NCBI RefSeq assembly: GCF_047948215.1
Contig: NC_134464.1
Span: 32,177,020-32,241,019 of the forward strand
DNA: 64,000 bases
Origin: Lycorma delicatula
Lineage: Eukaryota; Arthropoda; Insecta; Hemiptera; Fulgoridae
Direction: 5' to 3'
Shown here: positions 23,291 through 35,334 of the stretch, piece after piece
How positions within the stretch are numbered: position 1 is the stretch's first letter
Layout of the letters: every line of letters begins with the position of its first letter
The notes under the pieces: model-generated
Seen by the model: the letters and a program-made list of their open reading frames with translations, nothing else
Told to the model about the DNA's origin: nothing
Databases searched by the model: none
Made by a program: the position numbers and the translations under genes

Positions 23291-23440
23291 TTTGAATACT
23301 AGACAGTGGACACCCGTTTACGTTGATGGTTGGGATTCAATTAACAAACATCTCAGGAATGGATGATCTAAATCTATACAAACTATATTTCATTTACCCG
23401 TCATACATATCATTCTTATCTCAGTGGGTCGTAGCGGATT
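23291..23440 (+). mobile_element. SINE fragment, 5'-truncated
   Basis: Begins TTTGAATACTAGACAGTGGA inside the SINE body and continues through GATGGTTGGGATTCAATTAA, CATCTCAGGAATGG and CATACATATCATTC. The tRNA-like head is missing and the tail is diverged. Confidence 0.75.
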
Positions 23441-23699
23441 GCTTAGTGTTCACGAATTGACCAGATGAATTGAACAGAACGTATGCACTAGGAATAGAAA
23501 ATAAAAAAATTTAATAAATAGAAATTAAATATTGTGATAAATAATAGCTCGTTATTCGATTGTATCATTGGATATGGAGTATATGTTTAAAAAATATACG
23601 ATAAGTAATATAAAAATTATCAATTACTTCAGACACCCATCAAAGAATGTATTAAGAACAAGAGCAGGCAGAAGAAGGATCTCGACCTTAGTTCCTATT
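23441..23699. other. No gene recognised
   Basis: Unassigned AT-rich spacer between the SINE fragment and the family-A copy. Confidence 0.4.
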
Positions 23700-23965
23700 T
23701 CCTACGTACAAGGAAGTATTGTAATCGCGAAAAATTTCGGTTTTCAGATTTCAATGAAAATATACATTTTGACCATCACTGAAACTATTTTGACTAGTTT
23801 CGGTGTGACGTCTGTACGTACGTACGTACAGGCGTAACATAACTCAAAAAGGATTAGTCGTAGAATGTTGAAATTTTGGATTTAGGACTGTTGTAACAAC
23901 TAGTTGTGCACCTCCCCTTTTGACTGCAACCAACTGGACCAAAAGTGCATTCAAAAAAAGCTTTC
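23700..23965 (+). mobile_element. Repeat family A, copy 2 (5' half only)
   Basis: Contains CGTACAAGGAAGTATTGTAATCG, the CGAAAAATTTCGGTTTTCAG block, a long ACGT-repeat core (23815-23832) and TTGGATTTAGGACTGTTGTAA. It stops abruptly near 23965, where RNase H relic sequence begins. The 89-codon plus-strand frame (23568-23837) is chance coding through this repeat. Confidence 0.85.
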
Positions 23966-24475
23966 AACATTAAAACAAGGCTGGATTTAGGTGAGCCGTT
24001 GAAGAGATCGGATGTTGATAGGATACTATTGAAATACATCGCGCAAAAATTTATACAAAATCACTATCCCGAGCCAGAATGATTCCATATTTATACTGAC
24101 GACTCTTTGACGGAGAATGGCGAGTGCGTGGGAGTTGGTATCTATGGTTCTCTTTTCAATCTTTTTTACCTAGGATGACATCAAACATATTTCGAAGAAG
24201 AACTGAAAGCAATTAACATCGCTTTAAAACAGCTCTTGTGCCCAGACTGAAATTCCCAAGAAAGTAGTACGTTCTGTGATTCTAAACCTGTCCTCCAAGA
24301 GATCTCGTTGTTTCCCAGTAATATCAAGAATATTTGAGATTAAACAGCCTGTTGGTAGATTAGGTTAAGTTAATGTTTCAGTTGTCTTTCAATGGATACA
24401 TAACATACTGGAATTAAAGAAAATCAGAAGGTTGACTCGTTGGCGAGCGAGGCACCCGAATAATTATGACTATAG
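23966..24475 (+). pseudogene. RNase H domain relic of a non-LTR retrotransposon
   Basis: Plus strand with several stops. From about 24040 it reads PYLYTDDSLTENGECVGVGI (first Asp strand), then FEEELKAINIALKQLL (the Glu helix) and TFCDSKPVLQEIS (second Asp). After decay come QWIHNILELKK and VDSLASEA (the closing HTGI...N...D region). The order is that of the RNase H domain at the C terminus of several insect LINEs. The motif is YTDD where YTDGS is usual. Upstream, KTRLDLGEPLKRSDVDRILL may belong to the linker. No reverse transcriptase is present; the left edge is cut at the family-A copy. Confidence 0.7.
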
Positions 24476-24660
24476 CATGCAGCTTGTCTTACCACTCCGT
24501 TAAAAATGTTACAAAACCGAAGGATCCTGATTTATCTTAACAGTTCAAACGAAACGTATAATCAATGTATATTTCTAATTAATAGCGATAATACAATTCC
24601 TGACTCGCAACAGGTTCCGCTAGAGTTTATTAAAATGCGTTTGCGTGCCTGCGTCTTACA
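24476..24660. other. Possible outer arm of the foldback element at 24661
   Basis: The stretch from about 24605 shows weak complementarity to 24784-24850 (GGTTCC/GGAACT-type matches), so the inverted-repeat element may be longer than its well-paired core. The frame at 24506-24742 is not a recognised protein. Confidence 0.35.
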
Positions 24661-24783
24661 GACTAAACCTAACTACCTCACCAACACCCCTCCCGGAGCC
24701 AGACTCGCAATTAAGCATTTACAAAGCCCCGGGACTGCTTAATTGCGGGTCTGGTTTCGCGAGGGGAGTTGTAAGGTTTAGTC
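24661..24783. mobile_element. Hairpin-forming inverted repeat (MITE-like core)
   Basis: The arms are 24661-24717 and 24736-24783. GACTAAACCT at the left matches AGGTTTAGTC at the right perfectly, and CGCAATTAAGCA (24706-24717) pairs perfectly with TGCTTAATTGCG (24736-24747). GCCAGACTCG versus the complement of CGGGTCTGG is also conserved. The loop is 18 bases and GC-rich. The intervening arm positions carry a few mismatches and small gaps. No coding potential. Confidence 0.75.
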
Positions 24784-25621
24784 GGTTTAGTCGGTAGGGA
24801 ACGTGCCTAGCTTTAGTAGGTAACATGCCTGATGGAACTTTGTATTAGAAGACCAAAAGTCTAATGGCGCTGTATCAATAAATTGAGCATTGAATAAATA
24901 AAAAATACAGATGCGACATGTTACTAGTTTAATGAATCGTTCAAGACTAAGAAATAAAGAAAAATACGTTAGTTTATAATCAGATAAAATATTATAGGTT
25001 TACAGGACTCTAAAGAATTCTTTAGTTAATTTCATGGCCGAACAAGTTTAAATCAATCGGTACAGTTTAAATCAATTTTATAAAATAATGACATGATACA
25101 ATCAATTTAGTTACTTATTAATTCTAAAAAACAAGTTTACTTTTTTTTAAATTTTATCAAAATTAACTTCATATTGTATATTTAACCGTTATAATTTTTA
25201 ACTGCTAATATTATAATTAAAAGAAAAATATATATACTTTGACCAATAGGAATTCAAATTAAAAAAAATTGAGTAACATTGTTTTTAAATTTAATGAAAT
25301 CAGCAATTAAAATTTATTAAATTACCACACGGAACCTAAACATGGCCTATTTCTTCACTGATAACAACGTTACTAATAAGGTTAATAAATCGTAGTTGTG
25401 TAGGAGGCCTTAGTATGGAGCACCGCACCCTTCTATATCTTCTCGTAAATTTGTTATGTTACTATTTTGTTTATCTGCATCTAATTTTTAATAATATGGG
25501 TTCTTTTTTGTTTGTTTTTTCACTAGACTATTGTCATCTTTGAATATTTATGACACAAATTAATTTAACGCAAGTGTGTTTATATATAAAGACGTTTTGA
25601 GTTTATGTAGTTTATTGATAT

Positions 25622-25975
25622 ACCTCGCCGGGTTAGTCTAGTGATTAAACTCATCACCGCAAAATCAGCTGATTTTCGAAATAGATAGTTCTAAGGTTCG
25701 AGTCCTTGTTAAAGTAGTTGCTTTTATATGGATTTTAATAATAGATTGTTGACTGTGTTCTTTAGCAGTTGGGTCTCGATTAACCACATGACTGAGGGGA
25801 GTGGTCGACCAAAGTGTGTTCCAAACTACATGTTTACCAGATCCTTTTAAAATTGCATTAAATCTGCAGTTACGTCAGGCCTGGCAATCCGGTAACATTA
25901 ATTACATTTGCCTATGCTCACACACCCAGATACAGCAGTAGCTGGTAAACCGGTTGGAGAAAACAACAAACTAAT
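25622..25975 (+). mobile_element. tRNA-headed SINE with a different 3' half
   Basis: The head (CCGGGTTAGTCTAGTGATTAA, CAGCTGATTTTCGAA, B-box GGTTCGAGTCC) and central body (TTTATATGGATTTTAAT, GTGTTCTTTAGCAGTTGGG, CGATTAACCAC, GTGGTCGACC) match the main family. From about 25840 the sequence departs from the other copies (TTAAATCTGCAGTTACGTCAGG, ACACACCCAGATACAGCAG, GTAAACCGGTTGGAGAAAAC). It is either a chimeric subfamily with another LINE's tail or a SINE joined to an unrelated repeat. Confidence 0.7.
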
Positions 25976-28149
25976 TTATTTATATACGTACGCATTATTG
26001 AAGGTGTTCGCTGGAAATCCCTTTTCACAGGCTTTTTGTAATGAAATTTACTAGTAGTTTCTTAATCGGAATGATTGTAAATACACCATTTGTGAGATAA
26101 AATAAAATATTCATAAGAAATAATACACGGGGACAAACCACTAGCACAAAATACAGAATTTTACGAAGATAAATTTATTAAAAACGCATATTTTGATTAA
26201 TATTGACTACATATTTTTTAAAAATATTTTATCAAAGTTACGGAAGTAGAAAATCATTTATTAAAAAAATACCTTAAAACTTATTTAATCATTGTTTATC
26301 TCGAAAAATAAAATTATTCTTTCAACTTATTTTCTTAAGTTTTAATTGAAATAATAAAAAAATGAACAAGCTTTATATATTTTCTTTTTATACTGTGACT
26401 TTTTATAAATGTATATTTTAACAAAAATTAACAGCTTAAACTTAATTATTTCTTTTGTTAACCAAAACACAGAAAAGGTTGTTGAAAATAAGATAAATCG
26501 AAGATGTTTGTGGCAAAATCATACTAAAGGAATCATCTAGGTTAAATAACAAGCTGTTTAATATAAATAAAACATTATTATTAACATTTATTGATATCAA
26601 GTAACCCTGTTCTAAAAGAGATTCGAACCCAAATCCTGAGAATATGGTACTTCTATCTTTAATAGTTTTTTAAATGTGAAAAACAGATCATACATTTATT
26701 TTTTTTTTAATTATTACCATAAAATTAGAAAAAAATAAATACTGTTTGGGTTTATATATAAATATACATCTTTATTAAAAAAGTATTAAATAAAAAAATC
26801 AAATTAATTAAAAATAAAAATAACTATAACAAAATTACATATAAAATTTTATATAGAAAACTGATATAAAAACAAATAAATACCACTAAAAACTGTTTCG
26901 TAAGAGAATATGGAAAACCTTTTAAAATCTCATCTCATGGGAAACAACCACATTTGGGTCGCGTACATATTTACTTTTTAACCCTTTCCAGGCCAGCTAT
27001 TTTTGTAAAATATATATATATATCAAACAGTAATTATTTCAGTTATCGATTTATTTTTTTTCTAGAATAAGGTCGATCAGTATTGACTGTCGGGAATATA
27101 AAAATGTATGTATCTAGTATAATTAATAATAGTATAAATCTACTTTTATTAAAACGATTTTATGAAGGAATTATACTATAAAAGTAATTTTCGATTTTAT
27201 TATATTACATTGTAAATATAATAAAAACAAAATATAATTTGACTAAATATGTTAATAAAATATTATAAAACCATTAATTTTAAATAAAAGAAGAAAAAAA
27301 CGAAAACAATTTTTAACTTAATGGAGGTCTAACGTATATAGATAAAATGTATTCAACTTTATTATACCTCATAATTATTGAAAAAAGGGTTATTCTTTTG
27401 TACATTGTGTAGTATTGAAACTTATATATTTTTTTAAAGAAGTCAGATATTTAGAATGATATTACTAAATTTATTAACCTGTTACGACATTAATTAGTAA
27501 AATAATATAATCATAACATGAAATATGTTCAACAAAAAAGATAATTAGATAAAATTTCTGAATGAAAAATCGACTTCTCATTTGCTGATGGGTTTCAAAA
27601 GATTGTTAAATATACTCGTGTATATTTTATATATGAAAGTTGTTAAGGTAACTAGGTAATGATGATTGTTAGGGTATGTCCTAATTGATTTAAATGTTCT
27701 TTCACGTAGTCATATTTACAAGTAAAAATAAATTACATTTAGGTAGGGTATATTGTTATGAGTCTGGAATAAGAAGTCATGGATGTATGCAAAGAAAAAT
27801 TGGTTACTGTCCCAACTGGTTAACAACTTGTTTAACAAAGATTATTTAAGCAGTAAATGGTCATGAACAATTCGTTAATAATGTGTTGTTGACAAAGAAT
27901 GGATAATTTAAATATTGATTGTTAAGGTAGTGAGAATTATTCGTAATATTTCAAGTACGCAAAGTGAGGGTAATCTATGCTATTCTAAAAATTGTTCATA
28001 GGTGAATCATCTGCTAGGGAAATTATTTTTAAATGTACAACGAGAGAACGAATCTGAGGAGAGACAATATTCAATCGTTTTCCAAGAACTGAAAATAACT
28101 AGTTAATATAACCGGGTAATCTCATAAACTAAGTGTTGAAGCGGAGAAC
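25976..28149. other. Long AT-rich interval, no gene recognised
   Basis: Contains a short (TA)n near 27009-27022 and long A/T runs. No frame with a domain was seen. Confidence 0.5.
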
Positions 28150-28605
28150 ATTATATGTAGCCGTTTATCAAAATTCTGGCCGCAGACATCCTAAAGAGGG
28201 AGGAAAAAGAACGGGGGGCAGACTGAAGCCGGGTTGGAATACGTGGTAGGGAAGGACAGCTCCCTGCTGAGCTGCGGTTCGTTCGTGCTTGCACAGGTGA
28301 GCGGAAGTGAGGCGGCACAGAGACTCCCAACCGCCGGGTCAAAAAAGAAAAAAAAAATTCGAAGAAAAACCGAGTTCCGACGGATGGGGCGGGGTCCCGG
28401 GAACGGTATAGACGAGCCCGGTTATCCCCGCCTCTGAAGTTAGAGGCAGGCAAATTAAAATAAGAAGATCCAGAACCGGCGGGCCGATCTGCCATGCTAG
28501 ACCAACTGCCGGCAGGTGGGGAGGCCCATTAGAGTCGCAAGGACACGCCCCTGGACTGGGTCATGCTTGACTGCAGATCCGGTCCACGGGGGAAAAAGAA
28601 AAAAG
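28150..28605. other. GC-rich island of unknown origin
   Basis: About 450 bp of GC-rich, CpG-containing sequence with potential RNA stems: GCCTCT/AGAGGC around GAAGTT near 28430-28447, CTGCCGGCAG near 28506-28515, and CCCCTGGAC paired imperfectly with GGTCCACGGGG across 28551-28591. Frames of 114 (minus) and 67 codons (plus) cross it; both are Arg/Ser/Gly-rich with no recognised domain. A retroelement 5' leader is possible, as for 20985-21310, but no reverse transcriptase lies downstream. Confidence 0.4.
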
Positions 28606-30374
28606 TTCAAAATTATATTTTCACAGAATTTTTTAAGTTTATCTGGATTATGAAATGAGCGCAGGACTGAATAATAACTACGAAGAAGAAATGGACTTTC
28701 ATTTTGATACTAATTTTTCGGAAATTCTGATGACGCACATAAATGGCTTTCCTATTCTTCTTACCTGGTTGCAATAAATTGTAAGTAATTTGTTATGAGC
28801 TGAAGGATGTATCCGTAATCAATCTTTGTGGTTTAAAACAGAAAGAAGAAACGATTTTCCAAAGAACATAAAAATATCAAAATTTAGACTACCGGTCACA
28901 ACCAGATAATGCCTTATACATTATTAATATCAGTAAAGCTGCTGCCATGTAGTAAGCTGGTGTCGTATGTTAAAAGCGAATAAAAACGAAAGAGTGATTT
29001 ACGGTATGGCTGTATGTATCTTTTCCCAGGATAGATTTCCTTTTTGGATTTTGGCGAAATAAATATTTTTAAAAATATATTTCATAAATTCGAATGTGTT
29101 AATATCGGTTTGTATCTCGAATATCATTTTAACCTTCTACTATCTATCATTCACAATAAAATAACTGTCGATGAAAAATCTCTTTTTCTAAAATTCTAAT
29201 TTTTTCATAAAAAAATTAACGTAGATCGGTGGTACATCAATGGATTTTTAATTTAAGCGTTGTTGATTCATGGATGTTAAACACTGTACCGTATTGTACG
29301 AGTCATCTGGATTACGTATTGGGTATCCTAATCTTCAACGGTCTAGTAAATTAAAGGCAGTGATTGCTACCTATTGTTAACCACATTCATCCCTTTGTTT
29401 ATTATTTGCGATGAAATGACTTCAATCTACCAGCTTATTACCATATCCTTCCAAAGGGTGCAGAATATGGTTCATGAGATTAAAGTAAACCGTTAGATTA
29501 TAATGTAACATTATTATTATTACTCATTATCATCAAAGATATTATTATAATATTAAAAAATATTTTCAAATAAATGGCAATTAAAAAGTTCAAAGAAAAG
29601 TTAACAAAATAATAAAACTTCATAATTAGATTTAAAATTAATCACGTATTTCAACTAATAACCAGTCATCATTAGAATAATACAAATATTTAAACAACAA
29701 ATAATTAATTATATTTACCAAATTAAATAACCAGTCAAAACTATCATTTACAAATTACTACAAAAATATCTCTGGTAGAAGTTATTAAAAAATTAATAAA
29801 TAAATAAAATAAGAAAGTAACTGTGAACTGTCCAAGTTGAAAGAAGAATTTATGTTTACAAAAAATTCCAGGAAACCATGACTACTATCCTCACTTTTCT
29901 ATTCCCTGATAATATAGCATAAGTAATTGTTTTCTCAGGAAAAAAAATTCTTATAATTGTAAACATGACAACGTGATAAATCTATTAGCAAAGTTAAAGC
30001 TGTACAGCCAAGACTGTAAACTAACCTTTTTATTTCAGTGTAGATTGGCTAAGCGTATTAATTTTTATATTTCATACATTTTAAACGGTTCTTGATTATG
30101 TTTCTTTATTATTTAGTTTAATAACTGCTAAATTAATAAACGAATAAATCTTTTATTCTTATCGGTACGTTCTTATAAGAATCCTTTTTTCTTATTATAT
30201 ATTAACAATATATTACATACACGTGTAGATCACATCAAGAATGGGTTGATGTGCTCCTAAACTAAAAGAAGAAAAAATGACAAAAATGAGGTATAATTTT
30301 TTTAAAAGTTAATTTAAAATATATCTTCTGTTTATAAGAATATTAAATTATTATAATCGTAATTTGATGAAATA
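28606..30374. other. No gene recognised
   Basis: AT-rich; no motif found. Confidence 0.5.
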
Positions 30375-30672
30375 ACTAGTAGACCCTATATACAAGCAAG
30401 TTTGAGATTCACTCGCCGCAGTGAGGTGCTGCATAAGCGCGTATGAAAATTACACCAATAGAAAGTCAACATAACTTCAAATTGAGGTTATTTTGTCTGT
30501 TATCGACCTTAAATTGAGGGTAAGCGAAGAAAAACTCAACCAATCTTCATAAAAGTTTCACTTGCACAATTTCAGATACACTACTACAGTATATCTAAAT
30601 TTCAGTGAAATTGACCTAGTAGTTTTGGAGATCTTCAACCCACAAATTTTATGTATATATATATATATATAT
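30375..30672 (+). repeat. Repeat D ending in a (TA)n tract
   Basis: Single copy here, but it carries GAAATTGACCTAGTAGTTTTGG followed by AGAT, the same type of block seen in family C (GAAAATCGGTCGAGTAGTTCTGG followed by AGAT at about 12618). It ends in a TA microsatellite (30653-30672). Blocks of this kind are common near the ends of insect non-autonomous elements; the class of this one is unknown. Confidence 0.45.
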
Positions 30673-31394
30673 AAGGAAATTACATTTTAAGTGAATGGTT
30701 TATTTTGTACTCTTCAGACCTCAAAATAAAGAAAATTCAATTTCAACACATTGTGCAATCGAAAGTACCGTACTTTAATTTGAAAAGTCGGTAAAACGTT
30801 TCTGCAATATAAATTACAATTTAAAAGGCGTTAACGAAAATTATTTAAACACATATTTAAATATATATGTTGAAAGGAATATAAAAAATTTAGTTTTTAC
30901 ATAACACTAATGTTATTAACAATAACATTAATTAACATTAATGTTATTCAAAAATTCATTTACAGAATATTGTTTTTATAAAAGTACAATCTACTAATTT
31001 CATTTTAAATAAATGGAAAACCTTTTAATTGGTTCAATAATATACCAAAAAAAAAAAAACAACGGAAGTATGGTTGTCAAAGTTCGCTGATTCTTTTAAA
31101 TAAATTACGGCTTTATGTAGTTGCGTTTATAAATTATTTTTTATTATAGATTTTAATTGTCATCCATAAATATATATATAAACCACTATTAAACTTAAAA
31201 AATCTCTATGTAATAAATTCATTGAATTTGTAATTAATATACGTACTTACTTAATATACTGTAATTAATTATTAAACTTGTTAAGTCTATATGTAACATC
31301 ATGTAACCAGTGCATGTTCAGTCCTTGGAGACTGATCGAAGACTGGTCTGACAATAGAGCAAATCTACTTGTATAGTAGAACGGAGACGTAAAT
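30673..31394. other. AT-rich spacer
   Basis: Includes overlapping TAATGTTATT/AATAACATTA palindromes at about 30906-30950. No gene. Confidence 0.5.
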
Positions 31395-31605
31395 TTGTCA
31401 AGAGCTGTGTGAACTGTACGTATCGGAAAGCAGCCGACAGGAGCCGAGTGCATCCGAAAAGAGTTGTGTGAACTGTACGGAGCCGCTGAATCGTCAGGAG
31501 CCGAGTGCATCCGAACGGAGCCGAGCCGTGTATTTATCAAAAGCTGTGTGAATCCGACCGTAGCCTAGTACAGCCGAACGGAGCTATCTGAAAGATCTTT
31601 ATATT
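31395..31605 (+). repeat. ~59-bp tandem repeat, GC-richer
   Basis: Unit 1 is 31400-31458 and unit 2 is 31459-31515; both start AAGAG(C/T)TGTGTGAACTGTAC and end AGGAGCCGAGTGCATCCGAA. A third, diverged unit (AAAAGCTGTGTGAATCCGAC, then GCCGAACGGAG) follows to about 31580. The minus-strand 91-codon frame (31265-31540) repeats RMHSAP because of this array and is unlikely to be a gene. Confidence 0.8.
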
Positions 31606-33805
31606 TTAAAAGTCCTATTTTAAATGAAAATTAATTTTTATTATTAATAGTGAATTATAAATAACACGAATGAAACCTAACTATATACAATGGTATACGG
31701 AATTTGGTATTTTCGACCAAGCCGAACAAGTGTTGAGTTACACAATAAGAGTTTTGTTGTTTGGTTTGATACAGATGGATAATATTTGATAAAAAAATAA
31801 TTATATTCTCTTGAGCACAGATTATACATTCATAAATAAAAACGAATAAGTTAACATTCTCAACTTTCTAAGTACCAGTCTACATGATCATAATTTTGAG
31901 GGTCATATAATAATTTGAAAGCTCCATTATTGTATTTTGAAAACCGGTTTCGATTTTTTGAGGGAGTTTCAAGAGATGTATCGTAGCTTACTTCAGTCGG
32001 AAATATTTAAGCATAATAAATATATAATACTATAACAAGCATAGCCTTTCGTTAAGGCGTTTCAAAAATAAAAGATTTGATTCCTTTATAAAAGTAATCA
32101 ATTTTATAATTGAAAGAGAATTTTGCACGTAATAAAATACTAAGAAATTTGCTTTACGGGTTGTTAGAGATAGTATGATTAACATTAACGGAAGTTCTAT
32201 CAACTCGATAACACTGCATATCTTCCTTTGTAATCTATTTAAAATAACGCTCGAGTTATCACGTTATATGTCGACAAGCATCATTAGTCTAAGCCCTGCA
32301 TGACATATTTTGTACGAGGGTTTTACTCATCCAATGAGATCAAACTAAAGAAATTATTATTATATTTCACAAAACTGTAATTTAATCAAAATCTTTAGTT
32401 TAACGTTTTAGAAATCTTTTAATAAAAATAACAACGTAACGTGTGTTTTAAGAGTAAAATGAAAAACTTTATGAAATACAAAAGCTAACAGTTAAATCAC
32501 TCGTTAAAAGCGGTGTTAGTGAGTTGTAAGGTAATCCGGAAGCCTCTCAGATATCTGATACGGCTCTATTAAACCAGAACAATAGGGTGTTGGATCCATT
32601 GTTTGTAATTTGATAGTATCTATAGAGTTGTGTTACATCATTTGTTCGCTAAGCTGTGCCATGTTATTCAGAAACTACAAAAATAGGTAAAAAAAAAATC
32701 GAAATACTAATAGTGTTAAAATTTAAAAGGTTCGGTTAGACCACGATCTGTCAATTTTTCTAAACAAAATCCGATTTTTTAACCTCTATACAACCTCGAA
32801 ATGGTATCATAGACAATAAAAATATTAGTATGCAGATTATTAAATAACACTGAAAATAGTATAAATAATTTTTATCATAACGCCATCTATGAATAAATTT
32901 GCGGTATTACACTAAAGATTATCCTGAACGGATATAAAATAAAAAAGAAATGCTCAATAACAATTTACATAAAACAAAAAATGGAGGTGGACATAAACAG
33001 AATTGCGTCATTTATGATATATTGTTTATTAGTAATTTATGGTATATTTATATTAAAGTATTGTAATTATATTATTTATTTATTATTGTAATTATTCGGT
33101 TTCTACTTGGATTGTTCGTAGCAATGTGTTTTTTTCCCAGTTTTTGTTTTATATTTTATACACTCTAATCGACTTTTTCCTTTATATTCGGACACAGATT
33201 TAATGTAGCTTATTTTATGTGCCAGGCTAATACAGAGAACCTTTATGATCTAGAAACCGAATATATATTATTTATTTTAAGTACATAAGCTATAAAATTT
33301 ATATATCGCCCGATTGGATAGATTAGATTTTCTGATAATATTATCATTACGAGTCTAGAATGAGTTTATATTATTTCCTTCTGCAGATTAGATTAGATAA
33401 GATATAATAGAAAGCCTTGTATTTAATACTCGAGGTACAAGTTGAACTGCTATTTCATATAACTGCCGTGTATTTCAACACGGGGTAGTTTAGGGATTAT
33501 TCTCCTCGGACCCCTTAACTAGTCTCTAGTCTAAACTTGATCCCGGGTACTCAATCCCAAAGATCTCCTATTCTAAGCCAACAAACAACATGACGCTTAT
33601 AAATGAGCTGATATACTTGCTCGTCTTCGAAGCTAAATAAATTACAAGGGAGTTTTATTTTTAAATATCTCAAACTTAATCGTACGGTATGTTTTATGGA
33701 GTTAAAATGTTCTATTAAAAAAGAATACTAATTTTTAAACTGATTCTAAAAAACTGAATGATATTTAGATTGATATATATATATTTTAAATATTATTTTA
33801 TACTC

Positions 33806-33808
<3 letters not shown>
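31606..33808. other. Long interval, no gene recognised
   Basis: AT-rich, apart from a slightly GC-richer 33475-33600 segment (CGGGGTAGTTTAGGG, CTTGATCCCGGGTACTC) that I do not recognise. Confidence 0.5.

Positions 33809-33855
<47 letters not shown>
33809..33855 (+). repeat. (TA)n microsatellite
   Basis: A nearly pure TA run, the longest in the window. Confidence 0.9.
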
Positions 33856-33859
<4 letters not shown>

Positions 33860-33954
33860 TATACGTAACAGTATATCGGATTATATTAAAGATTTGAAAA
33901 GGCTTTATATATAATAAATGAAGGTAACTAAAATATAAAAAACGAGAACGGTTC

Positions 33955-34120
33955 TACAGTTACAAAATTACTACTTTAAAATGTGTCTGAAATTTTTTCC
34001 GCACATTGAATCAATTTTATTTTTTAAATAGGAATCTGTACGTGGTAGATACATGATTTTAAAGTAAAATGCTAAGAGAAAAAAATTGACGAAAAATGTT
34101 TCTCGGTAATGTAAATCTCT
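33955..34120 (+). repeat. Repeat F, copy 1
   Basis: Direct repeat of 34813-34985. Shared blocks are AGTTACAAAATTA(C/T)TACTT, GCAnCAT...TTGAATCAA, TTTTTAAATAGGAA, AGATACATGATTTTAAA and AATGTTTnTCG. The minus-strand frame at 33971-34177 crosses it and is not a gene. Confidence 0.7.
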
Positions 34121-34474
34121 TTCTGGTTTAAATCGGTGATTGTTAGATAGAAAAGGATATAAACTAATGTTATCCATTGATCCTTAAATAAAAGAGGAAG
34201 AAAATCAACGATAAGGAAAGAGTGGATAAGTAACAAAAACAACCGCACCCACAGAATACCTTCATCGTCCTTCTAGGCAGCATGGCTCCTTTCCGCTTGC
34301 AATTACCCAGAAAGAAGCAGCACATTACTGATAAAACATTTTAGGTTGAATTGCTTAAATAAATTCTGTAACAAACTTTTTCTTTCCTTTAGTACAAAAA
34401 TTAAACAGCCACCCGGGAATAGGTAGAGGTTTACTAAAGAAACACTCTTGGTTATATTTTGTTGCGTCTGTTTG

Positions 34475-34504
34475 ATATCTACGTCAGATTACTGACGTAG
34501 ATAT
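34475..34504. repeat. Perfect 13-bp palindrome
   Basis: ATATCTACGTCAG at 34475-34487 and CTGACGTAGATAT at 34492-34504 are exact reverse complements separated by ATTA. It lies between the two F repeats. Confidence 0.9.
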
Positions 34505-34812
34505 TTAAATTTCTCAATTTTAAATATTTTACTTACATTCGGAAAAAAAATCCCTTTTCTCGTTATATTTTAATTCATTGATATTTTAATTCTAGTTAAG
34601 AAAATTTACCACTAAGTATAATTATGATACAGTTAGTCCTCCATCATTTTCCTTTTTCAACAACTTCTATCAAATTGTAGACTTCTATCAAACTGTAAAA
34701 ATACGTGAAGCAGCGTGGTTTTCTACAAAATAATATACGTAATATTAAAATACGAAAACGGCTTTTTATCTCAAAACCGAGGGATACTAGGAAGTAGAAA
34801 CAAATACGAATC

Positions 34813-34985
34813 TGCATAGTTACAAAATTATTACTTCGTGGCGTGTTTAAGATTTCTGTCCGCCATCATATTGAATCAAACTTTTTTTTAAAATAGGAAG
34901 ATGTAGATGTTATAGATACATGATTTTAAATTAAAGTAATACAAGAAAAACGATGTTGAAAACGTTTTTCGATAAATGCCCTCGT
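34813..34985 (+). repeat. Repeat F, copy 2
   Basis: Second copy of F, about 860 bp downstream of the first in the same orientation. It extends further, with TCGATAAATGCCCTCG and GCAAAAACGGAAAAATCGC. Confidence 0.7.
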
Positions 34986-35334
34986 TTTCGATGTAAGCAA
35001 TCAAAGTTGCAAAAACGGAAAAATCGCGGTAGTAATAAAACGAGGTAAACCGCCCGGTAATAATGTTTTTATTTCTTATTACCTTCAGAATTGCATCTAA
35101 TAAGAAACTTTAATAACAGCCTTCACAATAATACAGAATAACTAATAATTTGCAACGATACTAAAAATTAAATGGCTAGGTAAAATGATATAACGAGTAT
35201 TTTTGTTCTAATTACAATATTTATGTTTAATTTCAACGTTTACTTGAATATTTTCGTCGAAAACCACTTAATGCAGTAAATTTTGGAAAACATTTAAATA
35301 ATGTTTTAATTAAAAAAAATCTTATCTCGACACT

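Noticed and set aside
28151..28495. 114-codon minus-strand frame through the GC-rich island
   Set aside because: Low-complexity Arg/Ser/Pro composition and no recognised domain; open frames are expected by chance in GC-rich DNA.
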